DNA from: Arachis hypogaea
Taxonomy: Eukaryota > Streptophyta > Magnoliopsida > Fabales > Fabaceae
Assembly (NCBI RefSeq): GCF_003086295.3
Contig: NC_092044.1
Coordinates: 3,374,843-3,438,842, forward strand
DNA: 64,000 bases
Reading direction: 5' to 3'
This document shows positions 11,860 through 26,335 of the stretch, piece by piece. Each line of letters starts with the position of its first letter. Position 1 is the stretch's first letter. A model generated the notes under the pieces. The model saw only the letters and a list, made by a program, of their open reading frames with translations. It was not told where the DNA came from and searched no databases. Position numbers and translations under genes: made by a program.

Positions 11860-12016
11860 AAACATCTTCCCAAAAGCTTAAATTGATTTTGGGGTTCACC
11901 AAAATCAAACTTTTGACCTTTTGGATCTAGTGGTGTAATACCATGTCATAATACCACTTATTCCAAAAGCTTTAACTGATGGAAAAAGATAACACTAATA
12001 GTTATATCTTTAATAC
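11860..12016 (-). mobile_element. Degenerate TRIM-like LTR remnant
   Basis: Contains the same short LTR-like block as 34114-34187 ('ccatgtcata', 'ccaaaagc', 'gttatatct'), next to a mutated primer-binding site on the minus strand. No coding sequence. Confidence 0.5.
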
Positions 12017-13480
12017 TCCCTAAACCTCCATTGTACACATTGTACAAATATTCTATTGGCTCCTCATACTTTTCCTTTACATCATTATTTAATTATTGTT
12101 CATTTATTTAAATCATTAAATGACTACGCTTTAATGGTTGAAAATAATTATTTTTGCAGATATAGTGATACAAAATTAGATGCATACATAGAATTTTTTT
12201 ATATTATACATCAAAATTAAATTGATATTATTTTATATATTAATATATATTATGTATTTTAATATGTATTTTATATATGTAAGTATATATATTTTTTAAT
12301 ATATAAAACTAAAAAAGTTTATATAACCGAGACATGATATAACATACATACAGCTCAAAATATTTAAAACTAAAATACACACTAGGATCATGTATTTAAG
12401 TCTTATGATATTTTTCTTTGTCCTTATCTCAGTTATATTCTACCATATTTGTGTATGTTTTGTCCCATGACACTCTTAATAACTGATCTTAGGAGTTCAA
12501 CATATCAGGGGGTTTGTTAAAAATGAATTAGTGAATTAAGGATGAGAAATCAAACTTGTTCAATTGGTTATAATCTAGGTTACTGTGATGCGTGAAAAAG
12601 AATACGTGTATGACTGCTCCTCTTTTATCAACGATAGAAAATGATGCAGTACAAAAAGCCAAAAGCTAGAAGCTCCCCAATGCTAAAAGTAAATACAGTG
12701 ATATTTAAATTAATTAAATAATAATAAATTTTTAAAAAAATTGAATAAAGACTGAAAGTTAAAAGACAACTAACATTTTTCAAGTAAATATTAGACCAAT
12801 TATTTAAATCTAAACAAAGATAAGTTAACAAGATGCCCCATTGATCCTGTTCGTACAAGAACAATGACAACCTTTATCAGCCAAAATCGAACCTATATTA
12901 GATTTAATGATCCCAATACTTTTCATATCCCTAACCTTAAATTTGGGAAGTCGCTAATATTCACAAGTATTTTGACTAATTCAATCCGATTTAGCTATTT
13001 ATTTATCGATATTCAAATCCAAGACCAATGATTAAATGATCGAGATGTTCATCACTATGATCAATTCTATATTGGTAAAAGTAGAAAACATATGCCCAAA
13101 AAAAAGGCAAACAGAATAACAAATTTGGACTATATAACAATAAATAATTAGGATTAAAAAGATGAGAACTCACTACAGGAGTATATGACCGTTTAGAAAC
13201 TTGTATAACTTTCTAGCTTTAATTTTGGTCATTCATACAAAACTTAACGGTCTAAATTTTCCTTATATACTAAATTTCTCATGTCAATATATAGACGTGA
13301 AATGTTAAGAGTGCCAACACTTTTAGTGTAAAAAAGTAATGAGTTGAGTAATATTAGCTCAAATACAAGGCAAAACAAAAAAGAAGAAAATATATTGGTC
13401 ACCGAGCAAGTAACAAGAGAAATATGCTAATTTGACAATCCACTTCTTATAACTTCCCTGTAATTCTCCCATAGCTCTCT
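12017..13480. other. Intergenic DNA, no gene seen
   Basis: AT-rich spacer between repeat remnants and the 3' end of MED15. Short open frames lack domains. The MED15 3' UTR and polyadenylation site should lie near the right end of this block or just inside the next one. Confidence 0.5.
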
Positions 13481-13499
13481 TGATACAAATTTCTGCATA

Positions 13500-16066
13500 A
13501 AGTGTATAAATTTGCACGGAGAAACATGTTACATGACATCGAAAGAAAACATACGAGAAAACCCTATTTGCAAATATTTAGTCTCCGAAGTCCACCACTA
13601 CACAAATTGCCCTATTCTTTGTCAATAATAATAACAACCAACAGCTACATTACAGCAACATTCATAACTTTAAGGGTACATGACCGTGGCAATCTGATTA
13701 ATTCACATATTTACTACAGCAGGCATTATCTTAGGCGTCTGTCTTGTATAAAATGTCTTGTATAATTGACAATTTGACACAATGACGAGTTCCAATCATT
13801 ACAGAGCCCAAGGCAAAACAAGGGATAAAAGGGGTACCATGTCAATGCCACGATCATGCACTGGTCAAGCAATCCTCCCAAGTGCCATACTTAGAACTGA
13901 AGCTTCCTCCACCACTCTGTTGAGCATGCTCAGAAATAACTGTGCGAGCGCAGATATCCCAGGTCCTTGCAATCTCCCCAAGAGACATTGGTTGTGATAA
14001 ACTTCTCAGGGATATGCTAAACCTCGCCTTTGCCTTCAGTGAAAGATCTTCGTTCTCCTTACTGTCAACATCAATTTATTGTTTTCATTATCATTAAAGC
14101 CAGAAGACTTGCCAGCAAATATAAGGAAAACTAAGGAAATGGGAATATAGTAGTTTCAATGCTCATTCTCACCTGGATTCAACTGGAAACTTGTCAAGAA
14201 GTAAAGGAGAACAATTAGGATAATTTGTAGGAACAAGCAAGCGCAGGGGTTGAATCGGTGACTGCATACAATAAATAAAGTTAAGTTCTTTTATATATAT
14301 ATATATATGAACAATTACTGAATGTGCAAATGGCTTAAGCATTCTAAAAGCCCACCATCTGTGCAGAAGCATATTGGGATTTTAAGCTCGGACTGAGAGC
14401 CACAGCAACAAAGGAACATTTGACAACGGTCCCTTCTGCCCCATCAGCAGCTGCAGCAGCTGAAGTTGGATCAACTTCTTCTTCACTTATATCTACTACT
14501 GTGTCAATAAGTCGCTGATTAATCTCCCTGATTTCTTCCAAAAGTGCATGATTAGCCTACCATGTACAAATAAAGTTCTCATCAGCCATCGAACACCAAA
14601 ACAGCAAATGTTCCCACACATTAAATTTTTCAAAGAGATCTCACTAAGCCAACAACATTGAAACAAAGCCCTTTCCCACTAGTTGGAGATGGCTAAAACC
14701 CTCAAGTGAGAACAAAAACAATAGATACCAGGTGCCAAGCTCATGTCATCCAAAGGGGCATATAACAGTCATTTGCAAAATATGTTTCTTTCGAAGTCTA
14801 GATCCCTAGAATTTGCAATAAAGAAAAACCATGATTAACAAAAACTTTAAATTTAGAAATAGAGTTTAAATAAATAGAAGGTATATGAGTTATAATCCAC
14901 GTAGTTAACTCCATTAGTAGTAACAGGAAGCCCAAAAATGAAGGCAGTAAAAGAAAGCATAAGTACCTCAATCCTTGGCTTCTTGATGCTAGACGTTGCA
15001 GTTGACTCCAAATCAGATGCCTCCAAAGTTAATTGCTTAATGCTATCGTTCATGCTACCAGCAGATGATGCAACATTCAAAGGTGTAGCATTAGTGTAGC
15101 GCTTCATCCTCCTGGTTCCATTGGCACCATCTTGGGTGATGAAATTTCTGGCCTGAAGACGACAGTTAGTCATGGCAACCAAGTCTTCCCCGACAGCAGC
15201 TCTGGATCCATTACCTGGAGCCGATCCTGCTATTCTATCATTCATGCTGACAACTGAACCAATATCACTGACTGCGGCAGTTAATGCTTTGGATGACATG
15301 GATTTCATCTGAATCACGATTAAGGCATAAATTTGTCATTTATAAATCCAAAATTAAAACAGTAGATAACTGCAGAAACTCTTATCAACAAATCTAAAAT
15401 ACTTGAAGGTCACACACACCCATCAGGCCAGCTTAAGATTAACTGGACTAACCACTTTAATTAGGCGCTCAAGAGGCTGATCAGTTACAGATGACTTTCC
15501 AGAAGTGGGTGCCAAGGCATTACCATGAGGACCATCTGGGCCACTAAACTCCGCTAGTAATGGGGAGGCTGATATCCCAGGAGTTCCAATGGCAAGGGAT
15601 TGAGCAGGTGCTACTGTGCTACTTGTTTGTTGGTGTCCAACATTACCAGCGTTTGACATTGTAGAGAGCCCAGCAATGGGCTTCTCAGAATCTCCTGGCA
15701 TAGGAGATGGAGCCAAAGGAGGTGAAGGAGTAGGGCCTACAAAAGGTGAGTTGGCAGATTGCAGAGGAGTACCAGCTTTTGTGAGAGACGGAGGATGATT
15801 TTGTTGGTCAACCTGAGGAGATGAATGCTGTAGAATCTGAGGAGACGCAGCCTGATTCCCTTGTTTCAGCTGTTGATGAGTTAAAGCTGAACGTTGGTTG
15901 GAGTTAAGATTTTGCTGAAAGACACCCGGCTTAATACCGATTGCTTGCCTCACCTTTATATCGGTTACTTCATTCATTTGGTGATGTTGTTGCATTTGAT
16001 GTGTCTGCAATTGTGCCGGCAACTGTTGCTTTGCTGACTGGTGTAACTGCTGCTGCTGCTGTTGCT

Positions 16067-16097
<31 letters not shown>

Positions 16098-19000
16098 TTG
16101 CTGTTGTAGCATCTGCTGCCTCTGTATCAATTGCCGCTGTTGATATTGCTGTTTGAGCTGTTGACTCTGCAATATCTGCTGTTCATGCTGTTTTAGTTGC
16201 TGCTGTTGAAGCATATTTGAACCTGGCTGGAGGGAATTAAGATTTGATTGGATGATATTTACCCCACCTTGTGAAGACAATGAGTTAACGTTACTTTGCT
16301 GAGGAGCACTAACAGGGTTCTGTTGAAGGGAACTCACTGGAACCTGCTGCAGAGAGTTAATAGCATTGCCTTGTCCTGAATCTAAATTGGTACCGGGTTG
16401 CATTGAATTGATCATATTTTGTTGTGCTGGTGATACAACAGACATCTGCATACTTGTTATATTATTCTGCTGTGTCATCGGTACAGAACCTTGTATATTT
16501 GTTGTTTGCAACTGAGAGTTCATTTGATTTTCATGAGACTGGACCTGAGTGACTTGGGATTGTGACTGTGACATTGAGTGTATATGAGTTGGGGGAAGTT
16601 GTCCTGGGGCTTTCCTAGGTCTATTTGTATTTATGAAGTTTATAATCTGCTTCTCATATGAACTCATTTTATCCTTGTAATTAGGTAAAATGCTTCCCTT
16701 GGACACCTGGAGGAATGCTATAATACGCTCCAACATCAATTTAAATACCTTCAGCTTTTCAAGTTGATCTGACTTTGGTTGGTTGGGTAAATCATGCTGA
16801 TAGGGAAAAGATACAAGGTTAAACAAATTTATGTTATTCTTAAAGTAAATAAATAAATGAAGGGCTTCATTCAAGATCAGTGAAGAACACTTGAAAGTGC
16901 TTAACACACTGCAAACTCCACGGAAAATAATTCTTTACCCATAGCAGCAATAAAAGAACACAGAACGTACCTGCTGAAGTTTAGAGGCAATTTTCTGGTA
17001 CATTTCAGTCAACTCTGGCAAGTAATTTTCTTTCATGATTTTGATCTGTATGTTCAAATAATCAAGAATCAAATAACTGGCATTAGAAACCTTGAAATAT
17101 CTCATGCAAGCAATATGCATCATAACAGAATAAATAAGTTGGAAAAGCAGCCGCCGCCAGTCTTTTCCTACTTTTAGAAGAGGGGGGGTGTTGAACATAA
17201 TGTTTGCACTGAAGATATACAAATCAAAACACAATATCAGATTAAACATTATGATGCATCTGCCTTGATAGCTGATGCTAGTAAGTGAGGATGAGTAAGG
17301 TACTAATAAAAAAGATTCACGGAAGAGGATATTCCTGCTCAGGGTAGAAACCAATAGTTTTCATTAATATAGTCCACACTATTTTAGAAATAATATGAAG
17401 AAAAGTTTCACTGTTGCACTAACAGAGAGATCTTAATGATATCACTAAAAAAAACCCTCAAAATAAGTGCCATCAACTTCCATTATTTAACTTAGGGTTC
17501 ATTTGACTAATTTCTGTTGTTCAATCCAAGAAAAGCAATGAGGAAGTTGCCTATTACCTTCTGATACACTTCTTCTTGCCAATCACCAGCACTTGGCTGT
17601 CCAGTTTGTGCAGTTGAATCAACAGAAGCTACAACAGATTGTGACATACAAACATAAGCAGCATACAACAAATGTAGACATTTGAATTTAGAGAGAAAGA
17701 GGGGGGGGGGGGGGGGGGTAATTGAAAATGAACTAAAAAAGACCCTGCAAATTATAACATACATCATTATATAGTAATATACTATGCTCTCACAAAGATG
17801 CTTTCAGCAATATGGGATTTTCCTATGGGCTATTGACCTGTAGACTAATAAGTAAAGGTGTTTTGCAATAGGAATCATAAACTTGAATTGACAAATGTAC
17901 AATAATGCATCACCACAGTTTCTGAAGCAAGGAAATAAAATTTATCAAGACTAAATATTACAAAATGAAAATTAGAAGGCAATTGTCCCAAATTTAAGAG
18001 AGGATTGCACTGGTGGTGTGGGAGAGATCATTATGATAATTTAACGAAAAAAGATAAGCACACAAATCACAAAACCATACAAAAATATGGTAAACTATAC
18101 TTGTCAATTTTTTTTTCATTTTCATCCTCTTTCTTTGACATTTTTTGTTAGTGACAGTAGCATAAGAGGCTTATCAAGGATGTCGAAACCACACTCCTAA
18201 ATGTATAATTATATGCCTGTAGATGTTTGAAAGGCTGAAGTATTCGCAGCAGAAAACAACTCTAATCAAGCAGGAACTTTGATTGTGCAATCTCCACATT
18301 CCCAGCAATCGAGGGTTTGGATTTATCTGGTGCAAAAACCTAGCCTAAACCAGGAAACTACCCCAAACGCTAATCCCTCATTCAGTAAAAGCTCACATCT
18401 GCTGCAACAATTGTACTGCTTCAGAACTAAAATTGAAGTGTATTGATCTGAAATCCAAAAATTGGTGCAAGTTTTGCTGTTCTTTTCTACTTCGCTACTG
18501 TTTTGGTCTGCCCTTGTGATTCTGATCTGAGTGGACGTGCTGCTCTTCCCAAGCTGTTGACATTGTAACCATTATTCTGCGTCTTCATTTCTTCCGTTCT
18601 CCTTACCCCATTTTAGCTATATTGCAATGCTTTGCAATTCAGTTAAAAGCTATTCGTTTTCAATTAAATGTTAGGATATGTAACTTGTGACCTTTAGTTT
18701 ATTATAGGGCTTAGAGCTACTTACAGTTTTACATCTATTATGTATTTTGAATGAGTTTATTCATATTTTTGTTGCAATTTCATGGTTAGTATGGCCAAAA
18801 ACAGGATCTCACAGTCTACGAGTCCAATCCCTATATGATCCACAGGGTAGGATCAACAAATTTGACAACCGTGGAGACATCAATTTATAGAAGATTAAAG
18901 ACTGAAAAATGCATAGTTGAGCATCTACATACTCGATGAAGTTTCTGGAATGGGTCTCTGCGATTGATATAATTGCTTTTGTTGATCAAGAACACTTTGC

Positions 19001-22000
19001 TGTTGAAGTAAGGAGCTTGATGCCTGAAGTCTTTGCATATCTCGTTGCAACGGATTTGTCTGCTGCTGCAAGCCCAATTGCTGTTGCAACTGTGCAGGCT
19101 GAGATTGAACCTGAGCCATCATTTGCTGCTGTGGAGCCTGTGGTTGTGGCTGCTGTGTTTGGGATGTTAACAAATTTGATGCATTTTGTTGTGACTGTTG
19201 TTGCAATGGAACCTTCGATTGTTGTAGCATGTGTGCAGAGTGCTGGCTTGTTTGCATGCCTGAGTTGACATTATTTGCCAACTGTTGTTGCATATTTGAT
19301 AAGTTATTTTGTTGATTTAATAATTGTTGTTGTTGCAGGTTCGAGAGATTATTCTGCTGAGGAACCAACCGCTGTGGTTGTTGCATATCACCAACATTAT
19401 TTTGTTGTCCAAGCATTGATGCATGTTGCATGTTTGTTGTATTTGCCTGAGATCCCAAAAGCTGCTGTTGTTGTTGTTGCTGCTGCTGCTGCTGCTGCTG
19501 TTGTTGTGGAGCCAATATTGACTGTTGAGACATTTGTGTCTGCTGCGGATGAATAATAGATGCCTGTTGTTGCTGCCTCATAACTTGGGGGTGTTGTTGA
19601 AGCATGGACTGTGTTGACTGTTGGACATTATTAGATTGTTGATTGTGTTGCATGCTAGGTATAGAGGATGTCTGCATTGTTTGCATCATGGACTGCTGAG
19701 AGGATTGCAACTGATTTGGTTGTATAAGGTTCTGCTGTTGCTGCTGCTGCTGCTGTTGTTGCTGCTGCATTTGGATCTTATGCTTCATAATTTGCTGCTG
19801 AAGCTGTTGCTGTTGCTGTTGGTACATATATTGCTGTGAATTCTGTGACTGCTGCTGTTGCTGGGGAACAACCTGCTGCCTTCCAGGTATTTGTCTCTGG
19901 GAACCAGGAAATACATTTTGCATATTGGAGTTCTGCCCAAGAGTGCTCCCGACTGAATTTTGTCCAGGTATAGTCTGCACGCTGGAATTCTGGCCAACAT
20001 TTTGGATGGGAGTCGGTGCTAGACTAGAAACTGGTGGCAAGTTTGGTTGTGATGCAATGGTATTCTGAATGTTCTGAGATAGAAGCTGCTGGCGTGGCTG
20101 GGGTTGGTTAGGCAATGGCATAGGATGTTGCTGCCCTGCATTGTGAACTTGAGGCTGCATAACGAGTCCTAATTGAAACAAATAAATAAAAAATTGCCCA
20201 AGTCACTGTGTGAAATCAAAGCCAATATGAATTGCTAACATAAGAATGATTTCAACGTAAAAACATCTGACAAGGATCAACTGCAAGACAAATCAGAGAA
20301 AATGCCATTTCAAAGCAATAGGACAGTATGTAGCCCCAGCAGCTAAAGCTGACAAACAAGAAACAACTCAAGAAGTCAGATATTATCAGCATGCTATCAC
20401 CACACGAACACCCTTAAATGCTAACCTGGATCAGGAGGTTTGTTGCTAGTCCCACCTTGATTTGATGGTAAATTACCAGCCATATTGCCTGGGTTTTTAG
20501 TCTCCATAGTAAGCATCTTCAAAGAGATTTTCCTCAGATAGTCAGGCTGAAATAAGGGCCACATCAAATCATCAGTCTTCCTTATCATATATGTTTGCAA
20601 AGGTGAACCATAAATGAAAATGGTAATTGCGAAAACCCTAATTAGGGATATACCTGGCTTGTTGCAGCAGTAAAAATCTTCTCCTCAAATCTTTGAGCAA
20701 TCTTCCGAAGTTCATGCAAACCCTCTTGACCAGAAACAGGAAGGTGCCTTTTTAATGTGTCCATTCTGCGGAAAAATAAAATAACAATTAACTAATACAA
20801 GTGATCAAGATCTTAGACTCAGTATTATATAATCTAACGATGGAACATTATTAGCATGTAAAAGTCCTTATTGAAATCATCAATTTACATTATTATTCCC
20901 CTACCTACAGAAAAGGAAGGGGAAAGATGTCGTAATACAACTCCGGCAACAAGAACATAAATGTAGAACATCACAGTGAAAGCCAAATACACATGCAAAA
21001 CCGGCGTGAGGAGATTTCTACTTGAAGAAACTGGCATCACACTCCATAGAAAAGAACCAATGTTTGCAAATATAGTGACCAAAAACAAAACTTTCTTCCT
21101 CCTCTCTCAAAACGTACTGAATTTTCAAAAGACACACCAATTCTCACTCATCATGCCAAAAGCTTATTCCAGCATACAATGCAATGCAACACCCTGTGAT
21201 TGAATTATGTTTGGGGTTTATCCACAAGTGTGATTATGCCTGTTTGCCAATCTAAGAAATATGTGTGACACTTGCATGCTAAAATTCATTCACGGAACAT
21301 GAATATGAAATTGAAAAATCACTATTCAGCCCCGGATAAAAAAGGTGTAACATTTGGTTGGCAGCAGAATTCAATAAATTGGGACGGATTCTTAAACCAT
21401 AATCACATAGAAATTTGAGCACCTAATAAAATATACGCACTAGACAATTACACAGTATGCTACTATGCTCATGTTCTTTAACCACACTTTCTTTTTCTTT
21501 TTCTTTTCTAATGGACCATAAATAGGAAGTAAATTTTGTCAACGCATTTAACAAACGTGTTCTTTTGACATGCAACAGTTAAAAAGATATAAATCACATC
21601 TGGGTACAGGCACAACATTAAAACTGAATCTTACATTTTATTAACAATTCTTTGGCGGGACTCAGGCTGCAGTTGACTTCTCCAATCATTATTATCCATA
21701 ATAGGTTCAGCGCCTTGATTAGGTCTCCAATTATTGGTATCCATTAAATCGACATTAACTGGAACACCAAAAAAGAACATTCTTATCAAATCAGCCTCTG
21801 AAAAGAACACATAAAGGGAGTTTTTGTATTTACAAGGCATTAAAAATATCATCAATAGAAATTGTTGATATACCACGTAGTCCTACACTGGACATCCTCA
21901 AAATCTCTTTAAATAAGTTTTGATTGTAATAAGATAGAATGCAACCAAATGAGCATAATCATCTGAATCGTGACCCACCATACAACAAGCTACTATCTTG

Positions 22001-23720
22001 ATTCCCCTCGACAATAATGTAAACTTGATGTAAATGGACAACAGAGTATTAAGGATGACTCAGTTTATACAGGCTTTGTAAAGATACTTCAAGCAATATT
22101 AACAGCTGCTTATCTTTAATAAACAAAAGATGTCAAAGACACGTCAACCCACCAATAACTTCAGAATAATCCAAACATGGAAATCAAATCAAGAGCATTA
22201 TTCGACAAATGATTATCATAAATTAACATTAAATGTTCAACAGACATGCTATATAAAATCAATTAAGGATTTCCAAAAGAATAAACTTAAGATTCCATAA
22301 ATTGCAGTCAATGCAGTAGGTGAAAACCAAATCTGTTTTTTTTTCCCAGTTAACACGGCATTCAAAGGTTGTATGGGACTAGGAATGATAATTTACTAAC
22401 TTGAGTCTACTACCGATAAATACGAAGCAAAGCAAGGTAACTGAATTCATAGACCCAAGGATGCCTCAAGTCTGACAAGCCAGGATCATTCAAGCCAATG
22501 TCCCAAGCCAAGGAAGTTAGGAAAAAAAAAGACCATGATATCCATTATCCAACCTAAATTATTCTGAACCACAAGTTATCATGGTAGGATTATAAAAGGC
22601 ATGCACTGAAAATATGCCCAACATCTTGACCCATTTAAAAACACACCCATTTAACTCTCCACTGGAGCGACTAGGAAGGGGCATAAGTCGGAACAAAAAC
22701 AGCATATGACCTAAGCAACAACCTCAACCCAAAACGTTCATCTATACCAAAAAACCAGCAATATACTAGTTACTAATTCTTTCTTGATTGTAAATGCTTT
22801 TGCATATACTCCACTTGACAGTGCTTGGTGAGTGGTGCACAATCTTTACAGACAACCTCAGAAACAGGCACCCAAACAACTTTATACCCAAGACACAAAA
22901 AAAAGTAATAATCCTCTTACAAAGAGAGGAATGATAATTGATGTCTCTACATGTAGCAAAAATGTTGGCACAGCATATAACTTTTTTCTTATGCTAAAAG
23001 AATTCCATTTATTTTTCCCCCTACCTTTTCATTTCAATAGATTCTCTTCTTAACCATGTTATGTTTGATTTTCCAGTAACAGAGGGTAAAATTCCCACTG
23101 CCGGAGGCATACTTTATGCTCCTTTCCATAAGCTTGTCGAGTTATTACCAATTCTGTGGCATCTCCGGTGCGAATACAGATAAGTTTGAAGGGGTAATCA
23201 CTAAGCAATTCCCATATTCCAGTTCTGAGTTGTTTTATTTTGGCCAACAATAAGGTAAAGATTTTCTGCCCTAACATGTATCCCTCTACAACTTACTACC
23301 ATAATTTTCAATCACATAAGATTTTTAAGCTAAATCAAACACAGCTTAAACTATCAAATTCGTTAAACGGATGATATTTCCCCCAATTAGATATCTCTGA
23401 GCTTCTTCCCGATCACTGGAAAACCCGCAATTTCCACTCAGCCTTTCAATGGAACATTACCAATCGTACACCAAAAACAAAGATAACTCATCAATTAAAG
23501 TTAATCCAATCGTAATACTGGGAAATCAGCGACGAAAATTAAAAACCAAACCACGGGAATAAACGACGAACGGGAATGTTAGAGAGAGAAAGATAAAAGA
23601 AACCTGGAGGAGCTGCGGCGGTTGTTAAATAGAGATTCGGAACGGTGGCGTGTGGAGTGTGAGGGAATCGGAGAATTGAGGGAAACGAAGAAATTGTCAG
23701 CTAAATTTTGGGGTTGTTCC
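13500..23720 (-). CDS. MED15: Mediator complex subunit 15 (MED15a-like)
   Basis: Eleven coding exons on the minus strand: 21744-21635, 20765-20654, 20546-20426, 20168-18933, 17628-17558, 17045-16971, 16796-15453, 15308-14967, 14556-14356, 14261-14173 and 14061-13854. All join in phase to 1302 residues. A leader exon ends at 23604, and a 1.85-kb leader intron precedes the ATG exon. Residues about 18-98 are the KIX domain ([19 protein letters not shown], then DTLKRHLP and [13 protein letters not shown]), which in MED15 proteins binds activation domains. Residues about 115-1000 are rich in Gln/Asn/Met with several poly-Q runs (CAG/CAA at about 16045-16106, 19465-19505 and 19738-19770). The C-terminus ([18 protein letters not shown] start, [10 protein letters not shown], then [16 protein letters not shown]) is the conserved Mediator-anchoring part. 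It acts in the nucleus, linking transcription factors to RNA polymerase II. The length fits Arabidopsis MED15a (about 1,300 residues), and no frame break was seen. Confidence 0.93.
17701..17718 (+). repeat. Poly-G run (18 G) in a MED15 intron
   Basis: An uninterrupted run of 18 G (C on the coding strand) in the intron between 17558 and 17045-17628 exons' flanks, just upstream of the 17628-17558 exon. Long G runs are rare in this AT-rich region and could form G-quadruplexes or reflect a sequencing artefact. Confidence 0.9.
18933..20168 (-). other. Q-rich large exon of MED15
   Basis: A single 1236-nt exon encoding 412 residues, of which well over a third are Gln. It contains two long CAG/CAA tracts (about 19465-19505 and 19738-19790). 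This is a likely length-polymorphic, intrinsically disordered, phase-separation-prone segment. The antisense open frames rich in Val/Ala here are shadows of the repeat. Confidence 0.85.
23604..23720 (-). promoter_or_regulatory. MED15 leader exon and start of promoter
   Basis: The non-coding first exon ends at 23604 (CTCCAG|GTTTCTTTT on the minus strand). It contains a GC-rich 'ccgccgcagctcctcc' segment and a purine/pyrimidine-rich transition to the upstream region. The same arrangement is repeated at 38310-38420. Confidence 0.55.
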
Positions 23721-25316
23721 TTCTTCACCCACTCATTACATCGCCGACTTTAAATTTAGCTGCTTTTGTCAAACTTTTTTCTTTTTCAACACTAATTTCA
23801 GCAGTTACAGTTGTGCAATAAAACCAAATAAAAGTAAGTAATAATAGTATTTTATCATTTTTTTAAACTTAAAATAATTATAATAAATATAATATAAATG
23901 TATTAAAGAGTAAAACTAAATTTAAATATTTATTCAGATATAAATTTATAAAAATATTCTATTTATAGTATACTAACACACGGTCATCAAATGAATCATC
24001 ATATATTTGTTATATTTATATATACTAATTCACGTTTTCTTCTAACTAAATATTCAGCTATTAGAATAATTAAATATGTAATATGCTAATAGTTAAGTTT
24101 GTTTAAAGTAATAATACTAGAAAATTTTTATGAGATGTCAAATAAATATTTGTATATAATAACTGATTTTTTTTGTGTATATAATATAATTGATAAATTT
24201 ATATAAATTTTTTTAATTTTAAAAAATATAAGATAATTTTAAAAAGAATAATACTAGATAATTAATTTTTCAAACAAAATTAGTAATTTTTTAAAATTAT
24301 TTTACTTATCTTAAATTTTAGATTTTAAATCATAAATTAGTAATTCTACCTTTTAAATTATAAATATTAGTTAAATTCTAAATTCAATTAATTAATATTT
24401 ACTAACTAAAAATTAACTCGTTATATTTTAAAAAATATATATAAGTAATTGTAAAAGAACTTTTAACTCTTAAAGGTCAAATGCAAAAGTATATAAACTT
24501 ATTTTATGGAACACAAAATATTAACTTATCAATGCTATTATTTGTTATTAAAACTCAACCAAATATATAAAATATATATATATAATTATATAAATATATA
24601 AAACCGCATACAAATATACGTAGCGATTATTTTTTATAGCGTGTATGAACTATGTACTCTTGAAAATTTCAAGTACTCCTCCAACGAACTCTTCAAAACT
24701 CACCTTTTAAAATGTAAAAATAAATAAATTAATTTGACTGAACTTTGAAGAATACGTAGAACTCTCAACTTTTAAATAATGTCAATTAACACTGAATGGT
24801 GTTAAAAAATGACTGTCAAATATTAATATTTTTTATTTTTCATTCTTCGAACATATTAACACAAAAATAATACTATATGATCAGTGAATATTATTATTTT
24901 TTATTAACATTTAATTAATAATAATTTACATTCATAATTATAAATATTTTATATATACAAAATATATAATTTATATTTATCTTTATTAAAATTTTATACA
25001 CATAAATTCATAAATTAATATGATTTACGCTCATATTTTTTAAAATTTGCACTCATAAATTAATAAAATAACAATTTAATATTTATATTAGTCAAATAAT
25101 AATCAAAATAATAACCAAAATAATAAAAGTTGTTGAAATCCAAAAATTCTCTTAACGCAATACTATAAATCTACAATACTATATTTTTAAATAGATATCT
25201 TCTACAGTAGTTATAGTTGCGGCATTCATGGTAGATCAAAATCAAACTGCTGTGACAAAGACACAAAATCTAACTTATATTTTGAGTTCTTTTAAGCTTT
25301 TCATTCAATATTGCTT

Positions 25317-25359
<43 letters not shown>

Positions 25360-26326
25360 GTTTTCCATAGTTTATAGAGAATAAAATCTACAAATTGTAA
25401 TTCGTTACCATAAGTAGCAACCTTACTGCTAAACCGAAACTTGGTAATTTAGTATATTAGTTTGCATTTCCCGTACATTGTTTTCGAACTTGATTATTCA
25501 GTAAAAGATGGCGCCTGATTCAATGCTCCTTAAAATTTTGGAGTATTAAAACTCTTTTTAAAAAGTTAAACAAAAGTTAATATTTAACGCTTATATTTTT
25601 TTCAGTTCTTTTTATTTAAAATCTCTTTGGACTAAGATTATTATTTTAATTTGGACCATATTAAACCCATTCTATTTTGGATTAATATTATTCATATTAA
25701 ACAATTATAACATTTAAAAAAATATTATTATAACATTATTATAAAAGATTTAAAAATCAAACGGGTATTAATATTAAACGAATAAATAAGACGTTTTTAA
25801 TTTTAAAAGACTAAAAGTTTTTTAAAATTAAAGTTATTTAATTTGAATTAAAAATTTAATTTAATTTTAAAAAGAAAAAAATAAAAAATGATATTTAAAT
25901 TTAAAAAGATAAAATTATCTTTTTAAAAAATTAATTTAAAAATTATAAAATATTTATTTAGATATTAATAAAAAGACAAAAATATTTTTTTGGTATTGAC
26001 GTTATTTACATGCATCAAAAAATTAGAAATTTAAACAATAAAAATTATTTAAGGATTAAATATTTTTAAATGAATTAAAAAATAAAATTTTAAATTTTAA
26101 TTTATCAAATATTCTCATAGATAATTTTATAAAGACAAAAATACCCTTATAAAAATTAACACCGACTTACAAGCTCAAACAATTAATCTAACAACAAATT
26201 ATATAATTTTTATCTAACCTTAATCTCACTTTAATTATCATTCACCTTTTTTTATTTATATTTTTCTTCATTGCAGAAATTTTTTTATTTTATTTAAAAA
26301 TCAAATTCTAATTTGGATTGATATCA
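23721..26326. other. AT-rich intergenic DNA
   Basis: No gene recognised. A (TA)n microsatellite lies at about 25321-25355. The left 100 bp or so would be the MED15 promoter. The rest shows no clear transposon termini by eye. Confidence 0.55.
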
Positions 26327-26335
26327 TTTAATAAA

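Noticed and set aside
18936..19556. Plus-strand open frames rich in Val/Ala/Leu inside MED15
   Set aside because: They are antisense readings of CAG/CAA tracts of the Q-rich exon and have no domain of their own.
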